From Proteinivorax hydrogeniformans (GTDB lineage Bacteria; Bacillota; Proteinivoracia; Proteinivoracales; Proteinivoracaceae), in assembly GCF_040515995.1 (NCBI RefSeq), contig NZ_CP159485.1, positions 434,001 through 498,000 on the forward strand: 64,000 nt of DNA, read 5' to 3'. The position numbers and the translations under genes are program-made. This document shows positions 36,867-45,793 of this stretch, in pieces. Each line of letters begins with the position of its first letter. Positions within the stretch are counted from its first letter, which is position 1. The notes beneath the pieces were generated by a model, which searched no databases, had not been told where the DNA came from, and worked only from the letters and a program-made list of their open reading frames with translations.

Positions 36867-37080
36867 TGGCCACGAAAACGTCGATACTTGCTCTTTCTGC
36901 TTGGTCTAAGATCTAGACAATTGAAACTAGATGTGATGCTGGGTCTGGAATACTAGTGTTTTTAAAAACATTGCTCTTTGTAAGACATTATAATTAGCAA
37001 ATAGTTAACCATCCTCTCACCGACCCAGCATGTAGCTAATTTGGAAAAGGAACTGCGACCCAGCAGAATGATATGCTCCC
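36867..37080. repeat. Dispersed repeat, left flank of the IS3 element
   Basis: TTGGCCACGAAAACGT at 36867-36890, then a repeat at 36935-37066 that begins GATGCTGGGTC and contains GACCCAGCAT (inverted pair). The same 130-bp repeat occurs in direct orientation at 38747-38880 beyond the IS. Confidence 0.85.
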
Positions 37081-37131
37081 TACAAAGTAGACAGTTGAAA
37101 TAAAAAAATCTACTGGTTAGGGGGAATATTT

Positions 37132-37815
37132 TTGAACACTAAAAATAAATACAGTGCCAAAGAAAGGTATCATATCATACAGGAATACAAAAACGGAGAT
37201 AGTCCAAAAACTAGCATTGCTTACAAATATAATATTAATAGAGGGACTATAAGCGAGTGGTTAGATAAGTTCTCAAGGCTTGGTATAGAAGGACTTGCCG
37301 ATTGTAAAGCGCCAGTCGAGTATTCTAAAAAAGTAAAGGAAAATGCTATTAAAGAATATTTATCAGGTGAACATACTTTAAGATTTTTAGCAAAAAAATA
37401 TGGAATTACTGATCATAGTGTTTTACGTAAGTGGGTAAAAAAGTATAATGGACATAGAAAATTAAATTCAGTAACAGAAATGGAAGGGATGGATTGCTCT
37501 ATGTCTAAACGAAAATCTGTTGAAGATAAAGTTAAAATAGTATTATTTTGCATTGAAAACGATTATAACTATGAACTTACTGCTAAAACTTATCAGGTCT
37601 CCTACCAGCAAGTTTATCAGTGGGTTAGAAAATACAACTCCGGTAACAAGGATGCATTAAAGGATGGACGTGGTCGTAAGAAAAGCGAAGAAGAACTCAC
37701 AGCAACAGAAAAAGCTAAACTTGAAATGGAGAAAATAAAAAGAGAAAACGAAAAATTAAGAGCGGAGAATGCTTTCTTAAAAAAGCTGAAGGCTTTAGAA
37801 AGGGGGAATCTTTAA
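37132..37815 (+). CDS. IS3-family OrfA (helix-turn-helix protein)
   Basis: A 227-residue protein of the long IS150-type OrfA, with two or three successive helix-turn-helix units (KTSIAYKYNINRGTISEWL; TLRFLAKKYGITDHSVLRKW; TAKTYQVSYQQVYQWVRKY) and a C-terminal leucine-zipper-like coil (EKIKRENEKLRAENAFLKKL). It binds the element ends. The start is TTG with AGGGG 7 nt upstream. The end overlaps the -1 frame of orfB. Confidence 0.92.
   Translation: MNTKNKYSAKERYHIIQEYKNGDSPKTSIAYKYNINRGTISEWLDKFSRLGIEGLADCKAPVEYSKKVKENAIKEYLSGEHTLRFLAKKYGITDHSVLRKWVKKYNGHRKLNSVTEMEGMDCSMSKRKSVEDKVKIVLFCIENDYNYELTAKTYQVSYQQVYQWVRKYNSGNKDALKDGRGRKKSEEELTATEKAKLEMEKIKRENEKLRAENAFLKKLKALERGNL
37779..37785 (+). other. 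Programmed -1 frameshift site A AAA AAG
   Basis: In the orfA frame the codons are TTA AAA AAG, giving the classical slippery heptamer AAAAAAG. A -1 slip enters the orfB frame, which is open from here to 38702, giving a fusion transposase of about 523 residues. Confidence 0.85.
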
Positions 37816-37856
37816 ATAGAGTAAGACAAGAAAACAAATATATTGTTATTAAAGAA

Positions 37857-38702
37857 TTGAATGAGGAAGACAATTTTCCAATAATATTGCTATGCGAGGT
37901 AGCTGGTGTTACTCGCTCTGCTTATTATAAATGGCTAGACAAGAAAAAAACTGATTTAGAAGTAGAAAACGAACAAATTATGGAAGATCTGATTTTACTC
38001 TATAATGGTTTTAAAGGTGTTTATGGTTATAGAGTGTTAAAGTTGTACCTAGACCGTATATATCAAAAGAAGATAAACCATAAAAGAGTTCATCGCCTAA
38101 TGAAAGTTGCAGGTCTAAAATCAATTACCCGAAGAAAAAAGAAACGCTATGGTAAATCTAAACCAGAACACATAGCGGAAAACATATTAAAACGTAACTT
38201 CAAAGCAGATAAGGTAAATGAAAAATGGGTAACAGATATTACAGAGTTTAAATATGGCAACAAAAAAGCTTATTTAAGTGCTATTTTAGACTTGTACGAT
38301 AACTCCATTGTTTCATATGTTGTAAGCCACTCTAATAATAATCAGCTAGTATTTCAGACCTTAGATAAGGCTTTGATAAAATCACCTGGAGCGACTCCTT
38401 TACTCCATAGTGACCGTGGTTTCCAGTATACCTCCAATGGATTTAAACAAAAAATAAAGGCTGCAAATATAACACAGAGTATGTCAAGAGCAGGAAACTG
38501 CCTTGATAATGCACCAATAGAAAGTTTTTTTGGTAAGCTAAAGGTCGAAAAGTATTACTTAGAGGGCAACTATCAAACATTTAAAGAGTTAAAAGATGCA
38601 ATAGACGAGTATATCCACTTCTATAACCATACCAGGCTACAGAAAAAGCTGAGCGGATTAAGTCCAATAGAATATCGATATCAATATCAGTTAACTGCTT
38701 AA
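37857..38702 (+). CDS. IS3-family OrfB transposase (DDE, rve)
   Basis: A 281-residue catalytic protein: an HTH_21 segment (LILLYNGFKGVYGYRVLKLYL-like), then the rve core with Asp in KWVTDITEFKYG, Asp in LLHSDRGFQYTS and Glu in NAPIESFFGKLK (DDE triad). The TTG at 37857 has no good ribosome site, and the frame continues upstream to the slippery site at 37779-37785, so it is mainly made as the OrfAB fusion. Intact, so possibly active. Confidence 0.93.
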   Translation: MNEEDNFPIILLCEVAGVTRSAYYKWLDKKKTDLEVENEQIMEDLILLYNGFKGVYGYRVLKLYLDRIYQKKINHKRVHRLMKVAGLKSITRRKKKRYGKSKPEHIAENILKRNFKADKVNEKWVTDITEFKYGNKKAYLSAILDLYDNSIVSYVVSHSNNNQLVFQTLDKALIKSPGATPLLHSDRGFQYTSNGFKQKIKAANITQSMSRAGNCLDNAPIESFFGKLKVEKYYLEGNYQTFKELKDAIDEYIHFYNHTRLQKKLSGLSPIEYRYQYQLTA

Positions 38703-38733
38703 TTTTTTTATTATTTTCATTGTCTACTTGACA

Positions 38734-38960
38734 GGGGGCAGGTCATGATGCTGGGTCTGGAATAAGTATAACTACTAGCATTTTTAAATCTTTGTAAGAC
38801 ATTATAATTAGCAAATAGTTAACCATCCTCTCACCGACCCAGCATGTAGCTAATTTGGAAAAGGAACCGCGACCCAGCAGATAGCTAATTTATACGTTTT
38901 CGCGGCCAATAAGGGTTTAAAACGCTTAAAATTTTGGTTCCCGTGGCCAATTATCTTATA
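38734..38960. repeat. Dispersed repeat, right flank of the IS3 element
   Basis: Second copy of the 130-bp repeat (38747-38880) in the same orientation as the left one, then the TATACGTTTTCGCGGCCAAT segment inverted relative to that at 36867. Confidence 0.85.
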
Positions 38961-38984
38961 TTTTACTGAAAGGTTGTGCTTAAC

Positions 38985-39269
38985 ATGAGGGTGTTATATT
39001 TAGAAATGGATTTTCTTATTTACCAGTGCGAGAGTTTAAAGGTTAAGCGTAATATTAGTAACAGTTTAGCTGAAAAGCTTCGGAATAAGTTTAATGTGTC
39101 GGTGGCGCAAAAGCATTTTCCTGAGCAAAAAAACAAATTTATGCTTGGAATTTGCAGTGTTTCGATAAATTTGCAACAATTGGATAAGCTAAGACAGAGA
39201 GTAATTAACTATATTGACAATAGCGAGCATGAGGTAGAGATTAGCTCCATAAATCATGAAATACTGTAA
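38985..39269 (+). CDS. DUF503 family protein
   Basis: A 94-residue protein of the DUF503 (YlxP-like) family, shown by MRVLYLEMDFLIYQCESLKV-type opening (normally 'ihl..p.a.SLKeKR') and NKFNVSVAQ. In other Firmicutes the family is encoded in the nusA-infB-rbfA region; here it is outside that context. The ATG at 38985 follows GAAAGG; the in-frame GTG at 38976 is too close to that site. Confidence 0.75.
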   Translation: MRVLYLEMDFLIYQCESLKVKRNISNSLAEKLRNKFNVSVAQKHFPEQKNKFMLGICSVSINLQQLDKLRQRVINYIDNSEHEVEISSINHEIL

Positions 39270-39332
39270 AAGAATAAAAAAGCAACTAAAAGCATAAATT
39301 TTATTAAACAAGAAATTTTTAGGAGGGTATCC

Positions 39333-39743
39333 ATGCGCCACCGTATAAAGGGAGTTACCTACACCGTTTTGTATGATGAAAAAGCAAAAGAGATGGGTGA
39401 ATATGCACTTCTTTCACTCAAAAGGCTATCCCCAAAGCTTAAAAATCAATACTATTCTTGGGATTCTAAATACTGTTTAGATAGAATTAAAAACCAGTTT
39501 GGAAAACCTAGCTATATTATTGATGGATTATATAGCGGAGAGGTGGAGGTATGGGTGCTACTTACTCCAACCGGTAACGTTATTTATGTCGAGGGCTGGC
39601 CGTATGTTGAGCCGGCTGCTTTGTATGTGCACTGTAAAAACTTTGATGAGACAATAACATCTTTTTGTAAGTGGTTGACCATATCTAATAACTCTAAGCA
39701 CTTAAAAGTTTTAGATGGTGGAAAAACAGTAGCATATTCATAA
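39333..39743 (+). CDS. Hypothetical protein, 136 residues
   Basis: A soluble protein with strong translation signal AGGAGG 6 nt before ATG. Segments include KRLSPKLKNQYYSWDSKYCL and VWVLLTPTGNVIYVEGWPYV, mixed alpha/beta. No family recognised. It is followed after 68 bp by another small gene in the same direction. Confidence 0.75.
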   Translation: MRHRIKGVTYTVLYDEKAKEMGEYALLSLKRLSPKLKNQYYSWDSKYCLDRIKNQFGKPSYIIDGLYSGEVEVWVLLTPTGNVIYVEGWPYVEPAALYVHCKNFDETITSFCKWLTISNNSKHLKVLDGGKTVAYS

Positions 39744-39811
39744 AAAAAGGAATATAGATGCATCCTCTTAAGCAAACTAATTATATCAACTACTAAGGAG
39801 GAGCATATATA

Positions 39812-39997
39812 GTGAGAGAGGTTAGATTAGGAGATGTTCAATTTACCACCAAGGTTTCAGAGGAAACGATAGACCAATTTATTAGGGAACTTCCCGAGCA
39901 TAAAAAGGAATCCCTATATGAAATTATGAAACAACTGTCAGACCATAACCTAATAGATTTGCAAGGGTTTAGATACTCTCAGGATGAGGACTGTTAA
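39812..39997 (+). CDS. Small hypothetical protein, 61 residues
   Basis: An acidic helical protein (VSEETIDQFIRELPEHKKES) with GTG start and a very strong AAGGAGGAG site 8 nt upstream. A terminator begins at its stop codon. No family recognised. Confidence 0.7.
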   Translation: MREVRLGDVQFTTKVSEETIDQFIRELPEHKKESLYEIMKQLSDHNLIDLQGFRYSQDEDC

Positions 39998-40039
39998 AAC
40001 ATCGCTACCGATTAATTTCGGCAGCGGTGTTTATTTTTT
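39997..40039 (+). terminator. Terminator
   Basis: AAACATCGCTACCGA-6 nt-TCGGCAGCGGTGTTT followed by ATTTTTTG. Confidence 0.85.
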
Positions 40040-40094
40040 GACTTTTAAGGAAAAACTATGAAATATCACCATTTACTGTTTAGGAGGCATGAAA

Positions 40095-41684
40095 ATGAAA
40101 AGAGCGATAAAAAAGTTAATACGAAAAGTGTCTCCACCAAAGTCTATGACTCAATCAATGAACAATAGCAGTAACGGTAAAAAAGTATACAGCTCGCTTA
40201 AAAAAAATCATGATTATTTAAAGAACCTTTTTAAAGATTGTGACGACATAGACTTTCGAAAGATAAAAATTGCCGACTCTTCCATAACTGTGTTAATAGT
40301 TTACGTCGATGGATTAGCTGCCCAAGAGACCATTGGCGCAGATATTGTCAAATCCCTCACTGTATTAGCACCTAAATCTAAGGACATGAGATACTCCAAA
40401 CAAAATATACATGACAGCCTGTTAAGCACCGCCCAAGCAGAGGAACAAGATGACTTTGACAATGTAGTGGAGTCCTTATTAGGTGGAGAGGCACTGGTAT
40501 TTGTAGATGGGATAAATGGCGCCTTTTCAATTGATATCAGAAGTTGGGAAGGGCGGTCGGTGGAAGAGCCCAGTAACGAACAAACTATTAGGGGACCTAG
40601 AGAGGGATTTACTGAAACTCTTAGATTTAACACAGCTCTAATCAGAAGAAGACTTAAAAATAATGATCTTAAGATGAAGCACTTTAAGGTGGGGCGACAA
40701 AGTAAAACTGATGTAGTAATAACTTATTTTGCCAGCATCGCAGATGACACAGTAGTTCGGGAAGTGGAAGAGCGGATAAAAAAGATAGATATAGACGGAG
40801 TGCTAGAAAGTAGCTATATTGAGGAGTTAATAGAAGAACGGACCATATCTATTTTTCCGCAAATATTAAATACTGAACGTCCAGATAGGGCGGTTGGCCA
40901 CCTACTTGAAGGCAAGGTGGTAATACTTGTGGACAACACCCCTTTTGCTTTAGTACTTCCCGTGACCTTAGCCCAATTTTTTCATTCTCCCGAGGATCAT
41001 TATAACCGGTATATCTACACTTTTATAACTCGAATATTTCGTTTTGCAGGCTTTTTTCTAGCTACCTGCCTGCCTGCAATATATGTGATTTTGACAAGCT
41101 TCCGGTATGAGATGATACCCATAGATATTATCTTTTCTATAGCGGAAACAAGAGAGGAGCTTCCCTTTACTCCATTTATGGAGGCTTTACTATTAGAGGT
41201 AATCGTGGAGTTTTTGAGGGAGGCTACTTTAAGGCTACCCGGACCAATTGGTCAAACAATTGGTATAGTGGGAGCTCTTGTAATAGGAGAGGCTGCTGTT
41301 CAGGCTAGGTTAATTAGCCCTATTTTAGTTATATTTACCGCCACAACTATGTTGGGTAGTTTTGCAATACCCAACTACAACATGGCCTCTTCTGTTAGAT
41401 TGCTTAGGTTTCCTTTGCTTTTTGCTTCGGGGCTTTTAGGTGGATTTGGTTTTGTTCTTACTTGGATGGTTATCTTTATCCATATTTGTAATCTTCAAAG
41501 CTTCGGAGTGCCTTTTTTACAACCTTTCTCACCCTTAAAGCTTTCTGAGCAACGGGACAATATTTTTAGGGCCCCTATTAGATGGATGAGAAGGCGACCG
41601 GTTCAAACTGCAAAAACTGAAAATTTAAGGCGGCAGATAGGAGTGGAAAACGACGATGAAAAGACACGAAAAAAGAAAGATTAG
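40095..41684 (+). CDS. gerAA: Spore germination receptor A subunit (GerA family)
   Basis: A 529-residue GerA-family protein: a large N-terminal cytoplasmic region (about 1-300, with ITVLIVYVDGLAAQETI and ISIFPQILNTERPDR) and a membrane region with the conserved LRLPGPIGQTIGIVGALVIG and AAVQARLISPILVI. Sits in the spore inner membrane with the B and C subunits and triggers germination, probably as an ion channel. The ATG at 40095 is 7 nt after AGGAGG; the ATG at 40089 is too close. First gene of an A-B-C operon. Confidence 0.94.
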   Translation: MKRAIKKLIRKVSPPKSMTQSMNNSSNGKKVYSSLKKNHDYLKNLFKDCDDIDFRKIKIADSSITVLIVYVDGLAAQETIGADIVKSLTVLAPKSKDMRYSKQNIHDSLLSTAQAEEQDDFDNVVESLLGGEALVFVDGINGAFSIDIRSWEGRSVEEPSNEQTIRGPREGFTETLRFNTALIRRRLKNNDLKMKHFKVGRQSKTDVVITYFASIADDTVVREVEERIKKIDIDGVLESSYIEELIEERTISIFPQILNTERPDRAVGHLLEGKVVILVDNTPFALVLPVTLAQFFHSPEDHYNRYIYTFITRIFRFAGFFLATCLPAIYVILTSFRYEMIPIDIIFSIAETREELPFTPFMEALLLEVIVEFLREATLRLPGPIGQTIGIVGALVIGEAAVQARLISPILVIFTATTMLGSFAIPNYNMASSVRLLRFPLLFASGLLGGFGFVLTWMVIFIHICNLQSFGVPFLQPFSPLKLSEQRDNIFRAPIRWMRRRPVQTAKTENLRRQIGVENDDEKTRKKKD

Positions 41685-42741
41685 TCAGTTTGAGTGGTAC
41701 GCAATTCTGATAGGGGCTATGGTTGGGGTTGGGGTTACAACTTTGCCGCGGGAAGTTACGGCAGAAGCCGGAAGGGACGGGTGGATTAGCATAACCATAG
41801 CTGCCTTAGTGGTTCTTATCTACAGCCAAATTTGCATCTACTATGCTAAAATGTTTCCTGACAAAACCCTAGCTCAATCTAGTGTGTTGGTGCTAGGTAA
41901 ATACCTAGGATCAGCTGTCATAATCTTGTATGCACTTTACACCTTTATTACTGCCGCAGCAGTTTTAAGAATGTTTATGGAGTTAGTGTATATTTACATT
42001 CAGATTACTGTCCCTCTAATACTCATCTTGTTTATCAACTTAGCCATAATAGTATATCTTAGCCGCTGTGGGTTAGGTACACTGAGCCGTTTTACCATAG
42101 TAATAATGTTTGCCACAGGTCCGCTTTTTTTTCTTTTTTTTCAGCCAGCTTTTGCAGGCGAGTATGTAAATCTATTGCCGGTGTTAGAATGGGGAGTTAT
42201 GCCCCCTTTAATCGCAACTCAAGAGGCTGTTTTAGCTTTTTTAGGAATAGAGCTGATATTGATTTTCTACCCATATATAAACAATAAAAAAAGCTTTAGC
42301 AGGGTTACAACTTTAGCTATCGGTTCAGTATGGTTTATATATGCATCCATAACCGCTGTGGTAGTTTTGATGATGGGAGTAGAGCAGGTGGAGCTTATAT
42401 ATTGGCCCTTTTTAGAGCACATGAAGCTTGTTGAGATGGAAATATTTGAAAGGCTAGACACCTTGTTTATTTACATGTGGACTTCTAAAATTGTGCTGGT
42501 AGCAGGAATTCAATATTTTGCCGGAACCTTTTCGCTGGCCCACCTAACTAACAAAGACTATCATGACATTTGGTCGCTAGCGTGTTGGCCTATTGTGTTA
42601 GTAGCTGCTTGGTACCCTGACAGCACTCCGCAGGTTGAGGAATTAGCAGGTACTACTGCGTTATATGGAGGAATTTTGATAGTAGCTATACCGATTATAT
42701 TAATAATAGTTGCCAAGATAAGGGGCGTGAAAAATGAGTAA
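41656..42741 (+). CDS. gerAB: Spore germination receptor B subunit (permease)
   Basis: A 361-residue, ten-helix permease of the GerAB family with VGVTTLPREVTAEAGRDGWI at the first helix. It senses germinant. It overlaps the A-subunit gene by 29 bp and the C-subunit gene by 8 bp. Paralogue of the orphan at 19998-21095. Confidence 0.94.
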   Translation: MKRHEKRKISQFEWYAILIGAMVGVGVTTLPREVTAEAGRDGWISITIAALVVLIYSQICIYYAKMFPDKTLAQSSVLVLGKYLGSAVIILYALYTFITAAAVLRMFMELVYIYIQITVPLILILFINLAIIVYLSRCGLGTLSRFTIVIMFATGPLFFLFFQPAFAGEYVNLLPVLEWGVMPPLIATQEAVLAFLGIELILIFYPYINNKKSFSRVTTLAIGSVWFIYASITAVVVLMMGVEQVELIYWPFLEHMKLVEMEIFERLDTLFIYMWTSKIVLVAGIQYFAGTFSLAHLTNKDYHDIWSLACWPIVLVAAWYPDSTPQVEELAGTTALYGGILIVAIPIILIIVAKIRGVKNE

Positions 42742-43864
42742 GAAAGTATTGATAATTGTAATTGTTCTTTTATTAACATGTACGGGGTGTTTAAGACAGG
42801 AAGTAAATATAATTGATGATTTGGCGATCATTATAGCTATGGGATTTGAAACCTTTCCTGACGAAGATCCGGATAAGGTGAGTTTTACCACAGTTACGCC
42901 ACTGTTTGGTGAAAGAGCGGCAGATGAAACTAGGGTAATGACTGTCTCGGGCTTTGGGCTAGCCGGAGCTATGGACAACTGGCAAAGATACCGCAACAGA
43001 AACATGGCGGTTGGAAAGGTACAGCTTATCGTATTCGGCGAAAATATTACAGAAAATGGTCTTATCGAAAAGACGCAGGATTTGAGACAAATCCCTGAAA
43101 TAGAAGTGCAAAGTAGCGTCATTTACTTTCCAGGAGATCCCAAAGATATTCTTGCTTTAAAACCACCAGAGGAGCAGCGGATAGGGACCTTTGTTAATGA
43201 AAATTTAATGTGGATGCGTGATGAAGGATTTAGCCTTAATGTATCCCTTCATGATCTTTGGTCACATACTCTTTCATTAGGCCGGGACCCCTTTATGCCT
43301 ATGTTTGAAATAGAAGAAAACGAAGAAATCCCCTATTTTAGCGGAATGGCGCTGCTAGATGAGGAGGCCAAATTAGCAACAACACTAGATTTTGATGAAA
43401 GTAAATTACTGTATTTTTTAATGGATAGGCAAGCTACCCCCACCATGACTACCAAACTAAATGGGGAACATCTAGGAGAAGGATTGGTCATATTCTCCAT
43501 AACCTCCAGTGACAGAAAAGTAGAAGTTGATGTAGTGGATGGAAACGTTAGTATCGATATAATAAAGGAAGTAAAAATGAGAGTAGAGGAAGTGCAAATG
43601 CGAGATGTTGAGGTTGTAGAAGATGAGAGCTTTGAAATTTTTGCGGAAGATATCGCTAAAGATTTGACTTTAGCCTGTACAGCATTAGTTGAAAAGCTCC
43701 AAGAAGCTAATACCGATCCCTTAGGGCTAGGACATTTTGTTAGAATCCAACAGACAGACTATTATCACCAGGGCACGTGGCGCGACGACTATCCAGAGGC
43801 AGAGATAGGTATAGACATCAATATTGATGTAATCAGAGGAACAACGTTCCAAAGAAATTATTAA
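42734..43864 (+). CDS. gerAC: Spore germination receptor C subunit (lipoprotein)
   Basis: A 376-residue GerAC-family lipoprotein: signal ending in lipobox LTCTGC at about 16-21, then typical segments INIDDLAIIIAMGF-like, NRNMAVGKVQLIVFGENITE and ISITSSDRKVEVDVVDGNVS. The last gene of the germination operon. Anchored on the outer face of the inner spore membrane. Confidence 0.93.
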   Translation: MSKKVLIIVIVLLLTCTGCLRQEVNIIDDLAIIIAMGFETFPDEDPDKVSFTTVTPLFGERAADETRVMTVSGFGLAGAMDNWQRYRNRNMAVGKVQLIVFGENITENGLIEKTQDLRQIPEIEVQSSVIYFPGDPKDILALKPPEEQRIGTFVNENLMWMRDEGFSLNVSLHDLWSHTLSLGRDPFMPMFEIEENEEIPYFSGMALLDEEAKLATTLDFDESKLLYFLMDRQATPTMTTKLNGEHLGEGLVIFSITSSDRKVEVDVVDGNVSIDIIKEVKMRVEEVQMRDVEVVEDESFEIFAEDIAKDLTLACTALVEKLQEANTDPLGLGHFVRIQQTDYYHQGTWRDDYPEAEIGIDINIDVIRGTTFQRNY

Positions 43865-43892
43865 ATCTTCAAAACTCCTTCAAAGAGGTTAT

Positions 43893-43912
43893 TATTCTTG
43901 CTGTGTAGAATA
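43893..43912. promoter_or_regulatory. Palindrome TATTCT-N8-AGAATA (candidate operator)
   Basis: TATTCT-TGCTGTGT-AGAATA lies in the leader of the lipid kinase gene. An equally spaced copy with spacer CGTTTTGT lies before rubrerythrin (45718-45737); the last bases TGT of the spacer are shared. Confidence 0.4.
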
Positions 43913-43946
43913 CTATTTAAATAAATATCTACATAGGAGGAAAGCC

Positions 43947-44876
43947 ATGAAGGAGTTTTTTTTCGTTATAAATCCTAAATCCGCCAATGGCAGCACTGCT
44001 CAATACTGGCCTCGTATTAAAGAAATGCTGCAAGATGAAAAATATGATTTTGATTACCAACTGACCTCTGCGCCTAATCAAGCCGATGAAATTGCCATGG
44101 AGGCTATTAGAAAAGGGTATGAAAAAATTGTGGCAGTTGGAGGGGATGGAACTGTAAATGAAGTGGTAAACGGATTCTTTTTAGATGACGGTAGTTTAGT
44201 TAACCCCAAAGCAAAGTTAGGAATCATTTCTAGAGGAACAGGTTGTGACTTTATACGTACTATGGGAATCCCAAAAGATGTAAAATATGCCATAAGGGCT
44301 TTAAAAAGTGGAAAAGCTAAACCTTCTGATGTAATTGAGGGAGAGTATATTTCTCAGCAAGGACAAAAAATTATAAGAAGATGCATAAACATATCAGACG
44401 TAGGTCTAGGAGGGTTTGTAGTTAGACGGGTAAACCACACCACTAAATCCTCCGGCGGATTTTTGTCATACTTACTCGGAACTTTGCTAAGCGTGTTAAA
44501 GTGCCCCACATTTGATTTAGAAATTATATTAGATAATAAACTTTTTTTTAGTGGGGAAGTATATCTAGCTGCTGTAGCAAATGGCAAGTACCTTGGTGGT
44601 GGGATGAAGCTAGCGCCGGAGGCGATTTTAGATGACGGTTTGCTGGATCTAGTGCTAGTTAAGGCAATGACCAAACCTAGGCTGTTATGGAATTTGAGGA
44701 AGGTATATTCGGGCACTCACCTAAGTCATCCCAAAATTGCAGCTGATAAGTGCAAAACCGTAACGGTAAGATCATTAAACGGGGACATGCCCTTAGAAAT
44801 GGACGGCGAGACCGGCAGTGTCAAGTCAATAAATTATAAATTAAACAAGGAAAAGATAGAGGTGATTTGCGAGTAA
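43947..44876 (+). CDS. Diacylglycerol/lipid kinase family protein (YegS/DgkB-like)
   Basis: A 309-residue cytosolic kinase: FFVINPKSANGSTAQYW at the N-terminus, nucleotide motif KIVAVGGDGTVNEVVNGF at about 61-78, LGIISRGTGCDFIRTMG, and the C-terminal MKLAPEAILDDGLLDLVL. Phosphorylates diacylglycerol or a related lipid. RBS TAGGAGGAAAG precedes the ATG. It has its own leader with a 20-bp palindrome. Confidence 0.92.
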   Translation: MKEFFFVINPKSANGSTAQYWPRIKEMLQDEKYDFDYQLTSAPNQADEIAMEAIRKGYEKIVAVGGDGTVNEVVNGFFLDDGSLVNPKAKLGIISRGTGCDFIRTMGIPKDVKYAIRALKSGKAKPSDVIEGEYISQQGQKIIRRCINISDVGLGGFVVRRVNHTTKSSGGFLSYLLGTLLSVLKCPTFDLEIILDNKLFFSGEVYLAAVANGKYLGGGMKLAPEAILDDGLLDLVLVKAMTKPRLLWNLRKVYSGTHLSHPKIAADKCKTVTVRSLNGDMPLEMDGETGSVKSINYKLNKEKIEVICE

Positions 44877-45045
44877 GGCTTAGGATGCAGTTGAAAGTTT
44901 TCACTTCTCAATACTATATAAAAAAAACTAATAACATAAATAAAGGTAGATAATACTCCGTTGTTGAAATAACATACATAATAAAGTAAGCGAAAATATA
45001 AAATTTAAATTATTAAACAAAATTTAACATAGGGAGGGCGTAGTA

Positions 45046-45618
45046 ATGAGAATTGTCGATAACAAGGGGTTGGACTGTCCGCAGCCTGTTATAAATACTA
45101 AAAAAGCCATAGAAAAAGGATTGCCAGTTACATCTATTGTTGATAATGAGGTGGCACGGGACAATGTTACTAAGCTTTGTACAAAATTAGGCTTTAAAAG
45201 TCAGTGCCAAGAAAAGGACGGTTTTTTTCACATAACCATAGCTGGTGAAGAAGCGGAGCTCGTTTGCCAGGAGAAAACTGAAGCTGTTGGAAAACATTTA
45301 ATCATTCAAAGCGATAAATTGGGCCAAGGTGATGATACTTTGGGTAATGCGTTAATGAAATCTTTTTTCTTTACCCTTACCGAAACTCAGCCGTATCCAA
45401 AAAGAATATCCTTTGTAAACAGCGGTGTTCGCTTAGCATGCGAGGGGTCTGAAGTTTTAGACGCGATTAAGGATTTGCAGCAAAAAGGTACAAAAGTAGC
45501 TAGTTGTGGTATATGCTTAGACTTCTATAAGCTAAAAGATAAGCTTATAGGTGGCGAGATAACAAACATGTATGACATAGTAGAGTCAATGAATGAAATA
45601 GACACAGTGAGCATATAA
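45046..45618 (+). CDS. yedF: YedF: TusA-DsrE fusion, selenium/sulfur metabolism
   Basis: A 190-residue protein with an N-terminal TusA-like domain (GLDCPQPVINTKKAIE, CPxP motif at about 10-13) and a C-terminal DsrE-like domain (SFFFTLTETQPYPKRISFVN; GTKVASCGICLDFY with two Cys). This is the 'sulfurtransferase-like selenium metabolism protein YedF', often found with selenophosphate synthase genes, which are not in the window. RBS GGGAGG precedes the ATG. Confidence 0.93.
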   Translation: MRIVDNKGLDCPQPVINTKKAIEKGLPVTSIVDNEVARDNVTKLCTKLGFKSQCQEKDGFFHITIAGEEAELVCQEKTEAVGKHLIIQSDKLGQGDDTLGNALMKSFFFTLTETQPYPKRISFVNSGVRLACEGSEVLDAIKDLQQKGTKVASCGICLDFYKLKDKLIGGEITNMYDIVESMNEIDTVSI

Positions 45619-45629
45619 TTTAAACGGTG

Positions 45630-45669
45630 GTTAAGCAGTAGTTAAACGGTGGTTTGGCTACTGCTTAAC
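45630..45669 (+). terminator. Hairpin after yedF built from 11-bp repeats
   Basis: GTTAAGCAGTAG and CTACTGCTTAAC form a perfect 12-bp stem; a T-rich run follows at 45684. The stem arms are members of the GTTAAAC-type 11-bp repeat family, so the repeat may be serving as a terminator. Confidence 0.5.
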
Positions 45670-45717
45670 TATTGTTATTGAAATTTTTTTAAAAAAAATT
45701 AAATATTTAGCAGGAAT

Positions 45718-45745
45718 TATTCTCGTTTTGTAGAATAGGTATAAT
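45718..45745 (+). promoter_or_regulatory. Rubrerythrin promoter with TATTCT-N8-AGAATA palindrome
   Basis: TATAAT at 45740-45745, with TTATTC 17 bp upstream as a weak -35. The palindrome TATTCT-CGTTTTGT-AGAATA (45718-45737) fills the spacer, where a repressor would block polymerase. Confidence 0.5.
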
Positions 45746-45793
45746 AATAGGAAAAATTCCTATTAAGAACTCATATAAAAAGGAGAGGATCTA

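Larger units (their letters stand above)
37081..38733 (+). mobile_element. IS3-family (IS150-like) insertion sequence
   Basis: Two overlapping-frame genes, orfA and orfB, with a -1 frameshift site. Candidate ends are imperfect inverted repeats: left TACAAAGTAGACAGTTGAAA, right (complement) TGTCAAGTAGACAATGAAAA. No target duplication is obvious at these ends, so the exact borders are uncertain by a few bases. It is flanked by 130-bp direct repeats belonging to the host's dispersed repeat family. Confidence 0.85.

Noticed and set aside
42700-43122. 140-codon minus-strand frame inside gerAC
   Set aside because: It is antisense to a well-supported gene with a lipoprotein signal and has no ribosome site.
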